DNA of 64,000 nt, taken from positions 186,001-250,000 of the forward strand of contig NZ_WUUS01000007.1 of the NCBI RefSeq assembly GCF_009831625.1. Direction: 5' to 3'. The DNA comes from Halobaculum saliterrae. GTDB taxonomy: Archaea > Halobacteriota > Halobacteria > Halobacteriales > Haloferacaceae. The notes below the pieces were generated by a model. That model made no database searches and was not told the origin of the DNA. It was given only the letters and a program-made list of their open reading frames with translations. A program made the translations under genes and the position numbers. Shown here in pieces: positions 8,432 through 16,677 of this stretch (position 1 is its first letter; every line of letters begins with the position of its first letter).

Positions 8432-8722
8432 TCACTCCCGGTACGGATACCGCTCGGTGGCGCCGCAGTCACAGCGGACCACCACGTGACTCCCCTCCTG
8501 CAACCTGACCCGTGCGGTGCGACCGGGAAGGAGGTACGCGTCGCACGCGTCGCAGGTGAAGCGGTCGAACCGCCGGGGGAGTCCGCAGCGGTGTCGCTCC
8601 GCGATCCGTCGGGCGAGCCTGACGGCCTCGCGCGCCCGCTCGTCGTCGCCCGCACGGGCCAGCCGGCGAGCGAACTCCGCGAGGCGGTCGATCCGCTCCT
8701 CGGCGATCGATGCGTCGTTCAT
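8432..8722 (-). CDS. rnp4: Ribonuclease P protein component 4 (Rpp21 homologue)
   Basis: A 96-residue zinc-binding subunit of archaeal RNase P, which trims the 5' end of pre-tRNA. It starts with a basic helical part (IAEERIDRLAEFARRLA, RLARRIAERHRCGLPRRFDRFTC) and ends with a zinc ribbon: CDAC followed by CDCGATERYPYRE. Four Cys ligands are in place (Cys-x2-Cys and Cys-x-Cys). Length and layout match Rnp4. It heads a likely rnp4-yhbY-mscS transcription unit. Confidence 0.93.
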   Translation of the reverse strand: MNDASIAEERIDRLAEFARRLARAGDDERAREAVRLARRIAERHRCGLPRRFDRFTCDACDAYLLPGRTARVRLQEGSHVVVRCDCGATERYPYRE

Positions 8723-8821
8723 CGGGAACCGTAGCGGATCGTCGACGACGCCCGCGGATAGCGGTTTCGGGTGTGTTCCCGCGGACGGGGCGCCCCCCGG
8801 GGAACGCTGGCGGGCCAGCCG

Positions 8822-10210
8822 TCAACCGTCGCTCGCGGGCTCGGCCCCGCCCTCCGTCGCGTCGCCGCGAGCGCCGTTCTCGACCGGATCGAGCGACCGT
8901 TCGAGCCACAGCAACGCCACGACGACGAGCCCGCACACCGCGACGAGCGTCGGCCACAGCAGGCCGGACAGGCCGAGATCGAAGAACAGTCCGCCCGCGA
9001 ACGAGCCGAACCCGATGCCGAGGCGCTTGGCGACCTCGAGCATCGACAGTTGCGTCCCGCGCTCGGCCGCGCTCCCGAGGTCAGACATCAGCGCGGACGC
9101 CAGCGGGGAGTGGAGCACCTCCCCGACCGTCCGGAGGAAGAGGTGGCCGCCGACGAGCGCGACGCCCAGCAGCACCGCCGGCGCGGCGATCCCGGCGCCG
9201 TCGGGCGCGGGGAGGAGATCCGCCCCCCACGCCGCGAGCATCGCGACGGCCCAGAAGCACGCCGAGACGGCGAGCCCCCGGGTGCGGCGCCAGCCCCCGA
9301 CGGCGTCGACCAGCGGGATCTGCAGGAGCACGATGGTGGCCGGGTTCACGACGTACAGCGTGCCGAGCTGTGCGGCCGTGAGTCCCAAGCCCTCCTTGGC
9401 GACGACGGGAACGGTCGTCTGCATCTGCGCGTACATCACCGCGAAGCCGACGTTGACGCCGGCCAACGCGAGCACCCGAGGCCGGGTCGCCGCCCGCCAC
9501 CAAGCCGCGAGCGCGCCGGCGTTCGGGGCGGCTTCACCGCCCGAGGCGGCCGGCCGCTCCGCGTCGTCGTCCCCGCCCGCGCTGCGCGGCACGAACAGGA
9601 GGATCACCAGCGCGACGACCGCGGAGGTGGCGCCGTCGGCGACGAAGACGGCGACCGAGGCGACCGAGTAGAGGGCGCCGCCGACGACGAAGCCGGCGCC
9701 GAAGCCGACGTTGTTCGCGACCTTCAGGAGGGCGTACCCGCGGTCGCGCTCGGACGCGTCGGTGAGGTCCGCCGTCATCGCGTGACTCGCGGGCGTGTAC
9801 AGCCCGCGGACGAACCCCGAGGCGACGCAGACGCCGACGAACGCGACACCGAGCGCGGAGACCCCGGTCGCGGCCTGAACCGACCCGGGCACGACGCCGG
9901 CGATCTCGGGGACGAACGCGAACGCCGCGAGCGCGACCGCCGACAGCGCCATCGACGCGACCATCACGGGCTTGCGGCCGACCACGTCGGCGAGGAGTCC
10001 GCCCGCGGCCGTCCCCGCGGCCGTCGTCACGCTCTTGGCGCCGAGCCCGAGCCCGACGACCGACAGCGCGATCCCGACCTGCAGGTGGAAGTGAACCGTC
10101 GCGAACGGGTAGACGAGCCCGCCGCCGAAGACGTTGATCAGCTGCCCCAACGCGACGACGTAGACGGCGCGGTCGAAGCCGCGGACGGCATCGAGCGACG
10201 GTCGGTGCAC
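8822..10210 (-). CDS. Major facilitator superfamily transporter
   Basis: A 462-residue MFS permease with about twelve membrane helices in two halves. The first half has the MFS signature area after helix 2 (GGLLADVVGRKPVMVASMAL, the loop 2-3 motif G-x-x-x-D-x-x-G-R). A polar, Asp-rich cytoplasmic loop (RSAGGDDDAERPAASGGEA) separates the halves. The second half ends with an Asp/Glu-rich tail. Substrate is not apparent; drug or sugar efflux are both possible. It is divergent from the RHH regulator at 10403, with about 190 bases between. Confidence 0.88.
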   Translation of the reverse strand: MHRPSLDAVRGFDRAVYVVALGQLINVFGGGLVYPFATVHFHLQVGIALSVVGLGLGAKSVTTAAGTAAGGLLADVVGRKPVMVASMALSAVALAAFAFVPEIAGVVPGSVQAATGVSALGVAFVGVCVASGFVRGLYTPASHAMTADLTDASERDRGYALLKVANNVGFGAGFVVGGALYSVASVAVFVADGATSAVVALVILLFVPRSAGGDDDAERPAASGGEAAPNAGALAAWWRAATRPRVLALAGVNVGFAVMYAQMQTTVPVVAKEGLGLTAAQLGTLYVVNPATIVLLQIPLVDAVGGWRRTRGLAVSACFWAVAMLAAWGADLLPAPDGAGIAAPAVLLGVALVGGHLFLRTVGEVLHSPLASALMSDLGSAAERGTQLSMLEVAKRLGIGFGSFAGGLFFDLGLSGLLWPTLVAVCGLVVVALLWLERSLDPVENGARGDATEGGAEPASDG

Positions 10211-10389
10211 GCCGCGGCCTTCGACGAACGGACAGGTGAACCGTACGGTTCGACCCGGGGTATTGAATGTCGACTCTGCGTATCAAACCCAGTATTCGGT
10301 TGGCATGGGGCTTCTACGGCCCGTTTTCCCGATCGAGTCTGTCAAGTAACCAAAAGACTCTATACGGTTCGCCATAAGCCTCTCACGAA

Positions 10390-10394
10390 GGAGG
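10390..10394 (+). promoter_or_regulatory. Strong Shine-Dalgarno site (GGAGG)
   Basis: GGAGG lies eight bases before the ATG at 10403. Most genes in this window lack a ribosome binding site and look leaderless, so this full anti-16S match is an exception and fixes the start of the RHH regulator. It implies a 5' leader, with a possible promoter in the A/T-rich stretch around 10345-10365. Confidence 0.75.
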
Positions 10395-10402
10395 AACTCG
10401 GA

Positions 10403-10807
10403 ATGGCCAAAGACACCGTTCGGTACCCGGACGAGGTCGTCGACGAGATCGACACGCTCGTCGACGACGGCGTCTTCGAGAGCAAGTCCGAGTTCTACCG
10501 CTTCTCCGCGGAGTACGTGCTCGCGCTCGTCAGCGACGACTGGGAGCCGGAGACGTTCAACTACGGCGAGATCCGCGACGAACTCGACCTCCAGGAGGAG
10601 CCCGTGCTCATCGGCGCCGACGGCGGTCGCGACTTCCTCAACGCGGTCATCACCGTCCGCCAACTCGGCCTGCGCAACGACTTCGACGAGGCCGAGCAGT
10701 TCATCGACGAGAACTACGAGACGACCGACCGCTCGGGGATGATCCTCGAGGAACTGCTCCGCGTCTACCGCGATCGCGCCGAGAACGGCTCGACCTCCGG
10801 CGTCTGA
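10403..10807 (+). CDS. Ribbon-helix-helix (CopG-like) regulator with C-terminal extension
   Basis: A 134-residue protein. Residues 1-48 form a ribbon-helix-helix DNA-binding domain (KDTVRYPDEVVDEIDTLVDDG, then FESKSEFYRFSAEYVLAL), which dimerises through its beta strand. The remaining 85 residues are acidic, with YGEIRDELDLQEEPVLIGADGGRD, and unlike minimal CopG proteins. Haloarchaea use RHH proteins such as CdrS/CdrL to control cell division genes, but no ftsZ gene is adjacent, so that role is not claimed. A strong Shine-Dalgarno site decides the start. Confidence 0.85.
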   Translation: MAKDTVRYPDEVVDEIDTLVDDGVFESKSEFYRFSAEYVLALVSDDWEPETFNYGEIRDELDLQEEPVLIGADGGRDFLNAVITVRQLGLRNDFDEAEQFIDENYETTDRSGMILEELLRVYRDRAENGSTSGV

Positions 10808-10973
10808 TCCGCCCCGTTCCGTCCTGTTCCGTTCCGTCCGGCTGCCGCCCACTCGGCGTTGTGCTCCCGGTTCGTCCGCGATCCGTCAGCCTCGACGGCG
10901 GCGACCCGTTCGTGGGCCCGGTCGAACGTGTTCGGGAACACCGTTAGTCCCCGCCGCGGCGTGTACCCCACGG

Positions 10974-11282
10974 ATGCGGAAGAACGAGCTCGTCCATCTC
11001 CACGCGCTCCTCCGGATAGCGGCCGGCTACCTCTCCACGCGCGGCGAGCTTCCGGACGACGCTCTCCAAGCCTACGAGTCGCTCGGGGTCACGCCGATGT
11101 CGATGCGGGCCGACCGCGAGGACCACGAGGCCGCGGTGCTCGCGCTCGCGACGGCGCTCGCGGCGACGACAGGCGGGAGCGACGACGGGGCCGAGGAGTC
11201 CGGTGGGGTGCCGAACGCCGCCCCCTCGGAGGCGTCGACGCGGGCGATCGAGGAGTCGCCGCCGGGGTCGTCGCCCGAGTGA
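10974..11282 (+). CDS. UPF0058 family protein
   Basis: A 102-residue protein of the archaeal UPF0058 family, recognised from the start MRKNELVHLHALLRIAAGYL and the YESLGVTPMSMRADREDHEAAVLAL segment. The His-rich first helix and the RADREDHEAA helix probably bind a metal, as inferred for the family. The last 35 residues are a Ser/Glu/Gly-rich acidic tail without structure. Function unknown. A GTTAG box centred about 29 bases upstream supports the start. It is followed after 58 bases by the MutS-like gene. Confidence 0.85.
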   Translation: MRKNELVHLHALLRIAAGYLSTRGELPDDALQAYESLGVTPMSMRADREDHEAAVLALATALAATTGGSDDGAEESGGVPNAAPSEASTRAIEESPPGSSPE

Positions 11283-11340
11283 GCGGTCCCGACGGGTCGC
11301 GACCGGTACCGTCTACACCCCTCCGTCCACACGGGCCCGT

Positions 11341-13080
11341 ATGCGACTGGAACAGTACTGGGGCGTCGGGCCGAAGACTGCGGAGACGCTCCGGGGGTCT
11401 CTCGGCGAGGAAGCCGCGATCGCCGCCATCGAGGCCGCGGACGTACGCGCGCTCGTCGACGCCGGCGTTCCCCGCGGTCGCGCGACCCGCGTGCTCCGCC
11501 GGGCCAACGGCAAGGAGGCGATGGACCTCTTCGGGACGCGCGACGCCCGCGAGGTGTACGACGACCTGCTCGACATCGCCGCGAGCTACGCCGTCACCGA
11601 ACACGCCGCCGACCGCGTCCGCGTGCTCACGCCGCTCACGAGCGACGAACGGCGCGAGGAGCGCCTCGACGACGTCCTTGAGGCCCGCGACGCGTGGGCC
11701 GACCTGAGCGAGGCCGACCGCGAGGCGGTGCTGTCGGCGTTCGCCGAGTACGACGAGGCGGGGGGAACCGACCGCGCGGCCGTCGAGTGCGCGCTCGCGC
11801 TCCGGGAGGCGGGGCTTCGCGGGGGGACCTTCGCCGCGCTCGACGGCGTCGACGAGGAGGGGCTCCGGGAGGCGGCCGACGCGCTGGCCGCGCTCACCGA
11901 GGACGGCGTCGCCGCCGGCGCCGACGAGAGGCTCGACCGACTGCGCGAGCGCGCGACGGCCGCCCGCGACCTCGCGGACTCGGCGTTCGACGTCGTCGAG
12001 ACGGTGCGCGAGCGCGGCGCCCGCGACGCCGACGCGTTCCGCTCCGCGGTCGTCGAGTACGTCGCCGAGGAGACGGGCCTCACGCGCGGTCGCGTCGAGT
12101 CCGCCGGACCCGAGGGCGCCGTCGACGGCGCGGACTTCGTCGGCGCGACGCTGCGCACGCTCGCGGACGAACTGGAGAGCGAGGCCGACGAGCGCGCCGC
12201 CGAGGTGCGCGCGGAGCTGGAGGCGGACGTCGAGGCCGGCGGCGCCGACGTCGACGCCGTCGCCTCGGCCGTCGGCACCATCGCGTTCCTGCTCTCGCTG
12301 GCGCGGTTCGCCGTCGCCCACGACCTCGCCCGACCCGTCCTCGGGGGCGACGGCGTCGCGATCACGAACGCCCGCAACCTGTTCCTCTCGGGCGACGTCC
12401 AGCCGGTCACCTACGCCGTCGGCGACCACGACCTCGATATCGAGGCCCCCCACGGGAACCGCGTCGCCGTCCTGACGGGCGCGAACTCCGGGGGGAAGAC
12501 GACGCTGTTGGAGACGGTCTGTCAGGTCGTGGTCCTCGCCTCGATGGGACTGCCCGTCCCCGCCGACGCCGCCGATGTCGGCCGGTTCGACACCGTCGTG
12601 TTCCACCGCCGGCACGCCTCGTTCAACGCCGGCGTGCTGGAGTCGACGCTGAAGTCGGTCGTCCCGCCGCTGGTGAGCGAGGGTCGGACCCTGATGCTCG
12701 TCGACGAGTTCGAGGCGATCACCGAGCCCGGCCGCGCGGCGGACCTGCTCAACGGACTCGTGGAGCTCACGGTCGACCGCGGCGCGGTCGGCGTCTACGT
12801 CACCCACCTCGCGGAGGACCTCTCGCCGCTGCCCGACGCCGCACGCGTCGACGGCATCTTCGCCGAGGGCCTGACGAACGATCTGGACCTGCTCGTCGAC
12901 TACCAGCCACGGTTCGGCGTCGTCGGCAAGTCGACGCCGGAGTTCATCGTCTCGCGGCTCGTCGCCAACGCCGGCGACCGCGCGGTCCGTCAGGGGTTCG
13001 AGGAGCTCGCGTCCGCCGTCGGCGAGGAGGCCGTCCAGCGGACGCTCTCGGACGCGGAGTGGGCGCACGGCGAGGAGTAG
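11341..13080 (+). CDS. MutS-family ATPase with N-terminal helix-hairpin-helix
   Basis: A 579-residue archaeal MutS-related ATPase. The N-terminus is a helix-hairpin-helix DNA-binding domain (GVGPKTAETLRGSLGEEAAIAAIEAADVRALVDAGV). A long helical lever region follows, rich in Ala, Glu and Arg. The ABC-type ATPase has Walker A at residues 380-388 (GANSGGKTT), Walker B in LMLVDEFEAITEPG, and a His-containing switch in YVTHLAEDL. There is no mismatch-recognition domain and no Smr nuclease, so this is not classical MutS1 or bacterial MutS2. A role at branched DNA or stalled ribosomes is possible; neither is shown here. The ATG at 11341 was chosen because upstream codons encode non-conserved Arg-rich sequence. 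Confidence 0.88.
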   Translation: MRLEQYWGVGPKTAETLRGSLGEEAAIAAIEAADVRALVDAGVPRGRATRVLRRANGKEAMDLFGTRDAREVYDDLLDIAASYAVTEHAADRVRVLTPLTSDERREERLDDVLEARDAWADLSEADREAVLSAFAEYDEAGGTDRAAVECALALREAGLRGGTFAALDGVDEEGLREAADALAALTEDGVAAGADERLDRLRERATAARDLADSAFDVVETVRERGARDADAFRSAVVEYVAEETGLTRGRVESAGPEGAVDGADFVGATLRTLADELESEADERAAEVRAELEADVEAGGADVDAVASAVGTIAFLLSLARFAVAHDLARPVLGGDGVAITNARNLFLSGDVQPVTYAVGDHDLDIEAPHGNRVAVLTGANSGGKTTLLETVCQVVVLASMGLPVPADAADVGRFDTVVFHRRHASFNAGVLESTLKSVVPPLVSEGRTLMLVDEFEAITEPGRAADLLNGLVELTVDRGAVGVYVTHLAEDLSPLPDAARVDGIFAEGLTNDLDLLVDYQPRFGVVGKSTPEFIVSRLVANAGDRAVRQGFEELASAVGEEAVQRTLSDAEWAHGEE

Positions 13081-13147
13081 TTCGGTCGCGCTCGGAGGCG
13101 TTCGAGCGCGGACTGCCGGTCTGTGCGAGCCCCTCGGACCGATCGCG

Positions 13148-13918
13148 TCAGTCCGCGGTCGCGACGGGGGAGTCGCGGCCGGAGTCGTCAGCGTCGCGGT
13201 CGACGGCGACCGCGTCCCGCTCGTGCCGGAAGATCCCGCGATGCTCGTGGACGACCCACGTGTACGGCACCTTCGCTGCCACGTCCATGAACGTCACGAG
13301 CATGGCCGTGCCGAGCGTGGAGACGAGCCCGAATCCGACGGGGCTCGCCAGCCAGATGACGGGGTACAGCAGCCAGAGGACGCCGACCTGATTGCGGAGG
13401 CGGAGGAACAGCCGCTTCCGCTCGGGCGACGTCGCCCTCGCCCGCCGCGGGTACTGGACGAACAGCACGTACAGCATGAGCAGGAACGCCAGCGTGGAGA
13501 CGGTGAACGCCCCCCACCGGAGCGTCCCCGCGGTGGTCGTCGCGACGAAGCCCGTCAGGATCATCGTCGCGTCGAGGCCGACGGCGCCGAGGACGACCGA
13601 GCGGTCGACGTCGACGACGTGGCCGGCGTAGCCGACGAGCACGGGCGTCGTGACGAGCCAGTCGAGATAGCGCACCCCCTCGACCTCGTAGCCGTTGATC
13701 GAGATCACGCCGATACCGAGGGTCATGCCGGCGTACGACAGCCCCGCGAACGCCGGGATGATCATCAGGTACCGGAACTTCCCGGCCTCGGCGTCGAGAT
13801 CGCCGTCGCGCAGCAGCCACGTCACGACGACGACGCCGACCAGCATTCCGAGCGTGCCGACGCCGTAGACGACGGAGTCGACGCCGCCGAGCGACGGCGA
13901 GAGGAGATCGCCGATCAT
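13148..13918 (-). CDS. sopI: Sensory rhodopsin I-like photoreceptor
   Basis: A 256-residue seven-helix microbial rhodopsin. Lys216 in FMDVAAKVPY is the retinal Schiff base lysine, Asp212 and Asp86 (RYLDWLVTTP) form the counterion pair, and Arg83 is conserved. The position of the proton donor of bacteriorhodopsin is Tyr97 (VLVGYAGH), as in sensory rhodopsin I, so this is a sensor and not a pump. Helix B (IIPAFAGLSYAGM) also matches SopI. Gln177 stands where H. salinarum SopI has the signalling His166 (compared from memory). A 25-residue hydrophilic acidic tail follows helix G. The gene overlaps the end of the transducer gene by four bases, so receptor and transducer are made together. Confidence 0.93.
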   Translation of the reverse strand: MIGDLLSPSLGGVDSVVYGVGTLGMLVGVVVVTWLLRDGDLDAEAGKFRYLMIIPAFAGLSYAGMTLGIGVISINGYEVEGVRYLDWLVTTPVLVGYAGHVVDVDRSVVLGAVGLDATMILTGFVATTTAGTLRWGAFTVSTLAFLLMLYVLFVQYPRRARATSPERKRLFLRLRNQVGVLWLLYPVIWLASPVGFGLVSTLGTAMLVTFMDVAAKVPYTWVVHEHRGIFRHERDAVAVDRDADDSGRDSPVATAD

Positions 13919-15498
13919 CGGTGCTCACCTCCGTGGACGGCGTCGCCGCCGTCGCTCATCGCCGGTCTGCCGGCCCCGCCCCGGCCGCCGGACCCGGAGG
14001 CCGTCGGCGTCTCCTCGGCGGCCGACTCCCGGACCTCGAACTCCGAGAGCACGTCGAGCAGGTCGTCCGAGCGCGCTCGGAACGTCTCCGACTCCTCGAC
14101 GACCGCGTCGACGGCGGCCGACTGCTCGCTGGCGGCGGCGTCCGCCTCGGCCGCGCGGTCGGCCGTTCGGTCGCTGTTCTCGGCGAGGTCGTCGATCGTC
14201 TCGGAGACGCCCGCGGCGGCCGACGCCTGCTCGCCGGTCGCGTCGCTGATCTCGCGGACGCCCTGATCGAGGTCGTCGACGGCCTCCGCGATGTCGTCGA
14301 GGCGGTCGACGGCCTCGGCCACGGTCGTCGAGCCGTCGCTCACCTGCTCGCTGGTCCGTCGGATCGCCTCGACCGCGCGCTCGGTCTCGGTGCGCACCTC
14401 GTCGATCATCTCCGCGATCGCGTCGGCTCGGTCACCGGTGTCCTCGGCGAGCCCCTTGACCTCCTCGGCGACGACCGCGAAGCCGTCGCCGGCGTTGCCG
14501 GCGTCGCTGCCGGCGCGGGCGGCCTCGATGCTCGCGTTCAACGCGAGCATGTTCGTCTGCTCGGCGATGTCGCGGATGAGCTCGGCCGCCTCCGTGATCT
14601 CGGCGGTCGCGTCGTCGAGCGTCTCGATCCGGTCGACCGCCTCGCTCATCGTCTCGTCCACGTCGCCCATCGTCTCGATGGCGTCGCCGGCGGCCGTGCG
14701 GGCCTCCTCGGAGGCGTCCGCCGCCTCGTCGGTCGTCTCGACGAGCGACTCGGTCGTCGCCGCCACCTCCTCGGCGGTCGCCGAGAGGTCGGCCGTCTCC
14801 TCGGCGCCCGTCCGGGCGGTCGCGCGCTGCTCGTCGGTCGCGGCGTCGATGTCGTCGGTCGCCGCGAGCACGTCGTCCGTCCGGTCGTCGATCTGTTCGG
14901 CGGCCGCGCGGACGTCGGCGGCCCCGTCGGCCACGTCGCCGGCGAACGTGTCGACGCGTGCGAGGGCGGCCTCCAGCTCGTCGACGGCGTCGTTGAACGC
15001 CGTCCCGACCGTCTCCATCGCCTCGTGCTCGTGGTCGACGTCGACCCGACGGCGTAGGTCGCCGTCCGCGACCGCGCGCATCGTCCCGGCGTAGTCGGTC
15101 GCCGTCCGCTGGTAGTCCTCGGCGAGCGACTGGGCGCGCGACTCCGCGGCCTCCGCCTCCGCCCGCGCCTCGTCGGCCTCCTCGATCCGGTCGGCCAGCG
15201 AGCGACGCATCCGGTCGACGGAGCTGTACACGCGGCCGAGTTCGTCGATCCGGGACGTCCGGACCTCCACGTCGAGGTCGCCGTCCGCGATCGCTTCGGT
15301 CTGTTCCTCCAGCGTCCGCATGGAGACGACGGTGTTGGTGCCCAGATACGCTCCCAACACCACCTGTCCCGCGGTCGCCATCAGTATCGTCCCCACGACG
15401 TTCCGCGTCACGAGCCCGTAGCCGACGGTCGCGCCCGTCGTGAGCGCGAACCCGACCAGGAGCTTCGCCGCGAAACTTCGTCGGAGTAGTTGTACCAT
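13915..15498 (-). CDS. htrI: Sensory rhodopsin I transducer, methyl-accepting
   Basis: A 527-residue methyl-accepting phototaxis transducer. Two membrane helices (residues about 11-30 and 36-54) are joined by a very short outside loop, as in HtrI and unlike transducers with a large ligand domain. A HAMP region follows (about 55-105) and a second HAMP-like segment around DVDHEHEAMETVGTAFN. The signalling hairpin tip is at residues 313-330 (EQTNMLALNASIEAARAG) and AVVAEEVKGLAE (341-352). It docks to the rhodopsin in the membrane and controls CheA. The Gly-rich C-terminus is unconserved. The ATG at 15496-15498 directly precedes the first helix. Confidence 0.93.
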   Translation of the reverse strand: MVQLLRRSFAAKLLVGFALTTGATVGYGLVTRNVVGTILMATAGQVVLGAYLGTNTVVSMRTLEEQTEAIADGDLDVEVRTSRIDELGRVYSSVDRMRRSLADRIEEADEARAEAEAAESRAQSLAEDYQRTATDYAGTMRAVADGDLRRRVDVDHEHEAMETVGTAFNDAVDELEAALARVDTFAGDVADGAADVRAAAEQIDDRTDDVLAATDDIDAATDEQRATARTGAEETADLSATAEEVAATTESLVETTDEAADASEEARTAAGDAIETMGDVDETMSEAVDRIETLDDATAEITEAAELIRDIAEQTNMLALNASIEAARAGSDAGNAGDGFAVVAEEVKGLAEDTGDRADAIAEMIDEVRTETERAVEAIRRTSEQVSDGSTTVAEAVDRLDDIAEAVDDLDQGVREISDATGEQASAAAGVSETIDDLAENSDRTADRAAEADAAASEQSAAVDAVVEESETFRARSDDLLDVLSEFEVRESAAEETPTASGSGGRGGAGRPAMSDGGDAVHGGEHR

Positions 15499-15616
15499 TC
15501 TATCCGCGTGCTCGGACTGATGGCATATCAAGGCGGCCCGCAAAATATCGAATGTGAAGTCTATACCGGGAACGGCGCGTGGGCGGCGCCGCGTTCCGGA
15601 GCGTCGATCGCCGTCG

Positions 15617-16516
15617 CTATCCGAACGAGCCCAGGCTCGACTGGCGTGCGGGCTCGCCCTCGCCCTCGACGACCTCGTACCCGACGAGGTCGCGAACGTC
15701 GACGGCGTACGTCGTGCCGCCGTTCTCCAGCACGAGGACCCGCCCCTTGGTGCCGACGACGGTGCCCGAGGCGAGCGTCTCGGCGACCGGCCGCCCGACG
15801 AGGTCGAGGCCGTAGTCGAACGCGAACGACGCCTCGTAGTCGACGCCGGCGAGCAGCGTCGACCAGGCGTCCTCGTCGACGGTCGCCCCGAGGCCGTCGA
15901 CCTTCGTCGGCACGCGGACGCGATCGGGGAGGCCGTCGGTGTCCGGCGAGCCGTTCCCGGCGGCCGCGGCGCTGTCGCCCGTCCGATCACCGTCGACGCG
16001 CTCCAGCCCGTGCGCGGCGATCCCGGCCTCGATCTCGCGGGCGATCCGGCCGTTCTCGACGGTCCGCAGGTGGACCGCTCGGTCGGCCCCCTGCTCGCGG
16101 AGGCGGGTGTCGAGTCGCCAGTCCCTCGTCACGCCCACTTTGAACGTGTCCGGGGCGAACGCGGCGACGTAGATCGCGTGGTCGTCGAAACAGTCCATCT
16201 CGTCCTTGAGACACGCCCCGGTACACCGCGCGCACACCCACGTCGACCGGTGGTCCTCACAGTACGGCGCGGTCTCGTTCCCGCAGGCGACGTGTCCCCC
16301 GTCGTGGACCGTGCCCGCACAGCGTCGATCGCCGAGGCGCCACGACAGCTCCGTTCCGGCGTCCAGGGCGACTCGGTCGACCTCGCCGGTCGCGGCTCCG
16401 GGCGGGGCGTCCGGATCCGGGGCGCCGTCGCTGACGAACAGCGCGCCCGCCGGCGTCTCGTAGCCCACGATCTGCACGAGGCGACGTAGCCGGCCGGGCG
16501 ATAAATCGGTGTCCAT
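15617..16516 (-). CDS. DUF2797 protein with zinc-binding cysteines
   Basis: A 299-residue DUF2797 protein. The centre has paired cysteines suited to zinc: CAGTVHDGGHVACGNE, PYCEDHRSTWVCARCTGACLKDEMDC. After this comes a GIY-YIG-like strand pattern (AIYVAAFAPDTFKVGVTRDWRLDTRLREQGA), which is typical of the family and suggests a link to GIY-YIG nucleases. The C-terminal third is a small beta domain (LVGRPVAETLASGTVVGTKGRVLVLENGG). Function unknown. It is transcribed in the same direction as htrI, with about 118 bases between them. Confidence 0.85.
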   Translation of the reverse strand: MDTDLSPGRLRRLVQIVGYETPAGALFVSDGAPDPDAPPGAATGEVDRVALDAGTELSWRLGDRRCAGTVHDGGHVACGNETAPYCEDHRSTWVCARCTGACLKDEMDCFDDHAIYVAAFAPDTFKVGVTRDWRLDTRLREQGADRAVHLRTVENGRIAREIEAGIAAHGLERVDGDRTGDSAAAAGNGSPDTDGLPDRVRVPTKVDGLGATVDEDAWSTLLAGVDYEASFAFDYGLDLVGRPVAETLASGTVVGTKGRVLVLENGGTTYAVDVRDLVGYEVVEGEGEPARQSSLGSFG

Positions 16517-16598
16517 CGTCCCCGAACCACACTCTGACCTCCATTCCCGACCGTCGATCGGCCCCCAGTTCCCGATCCGCCGTCCGATACCGGACGCG

Positions 16599-16653
16599 AT
16601 TCTATATCTGCTTTATCACATAATACCAATATCTATAAGATAGAATTTTATAG
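16599..16653 (+). promoter_or_regulatory. AT-rich palindromic promoter region of the halolysin gene
   Basis: About 60 bases of A/T-rich DNA stand out against the 70 percent GC surroundings. TTTTATAG (16646-16653) is centred about 28 bases before ATG 16678, so the transcript is probably leaderless. Upstream there is an inverted repeat ATTCTAT (16599-16605) / ATAGAAT (16640-16646), and inside it TATCT-ATA-AGATA, a perfect palindrome (16630-16642). These are plausible operator sites for a regulator of protease expression. Confidence 0.55.
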
Positions 16654-16677
16654 GTATGCGTACCGTGTACATGTGGC

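Noticed and set aside
11313-12410. Minus-strand Ser/Arg-rich frames antisense to the MutS-like gene
   Set aside because: No domains, and the plus strand carries clear Walker motifs; these are complement-strand artefacts of high GC content.
14291-15094. Plus-strand Ser-rich open frame antisense to htrI
   Set aside because: The Ser/Ala-rich translation is the complement of the coiled-coil transducer, whose conserved motifs are clear on the minus strand.
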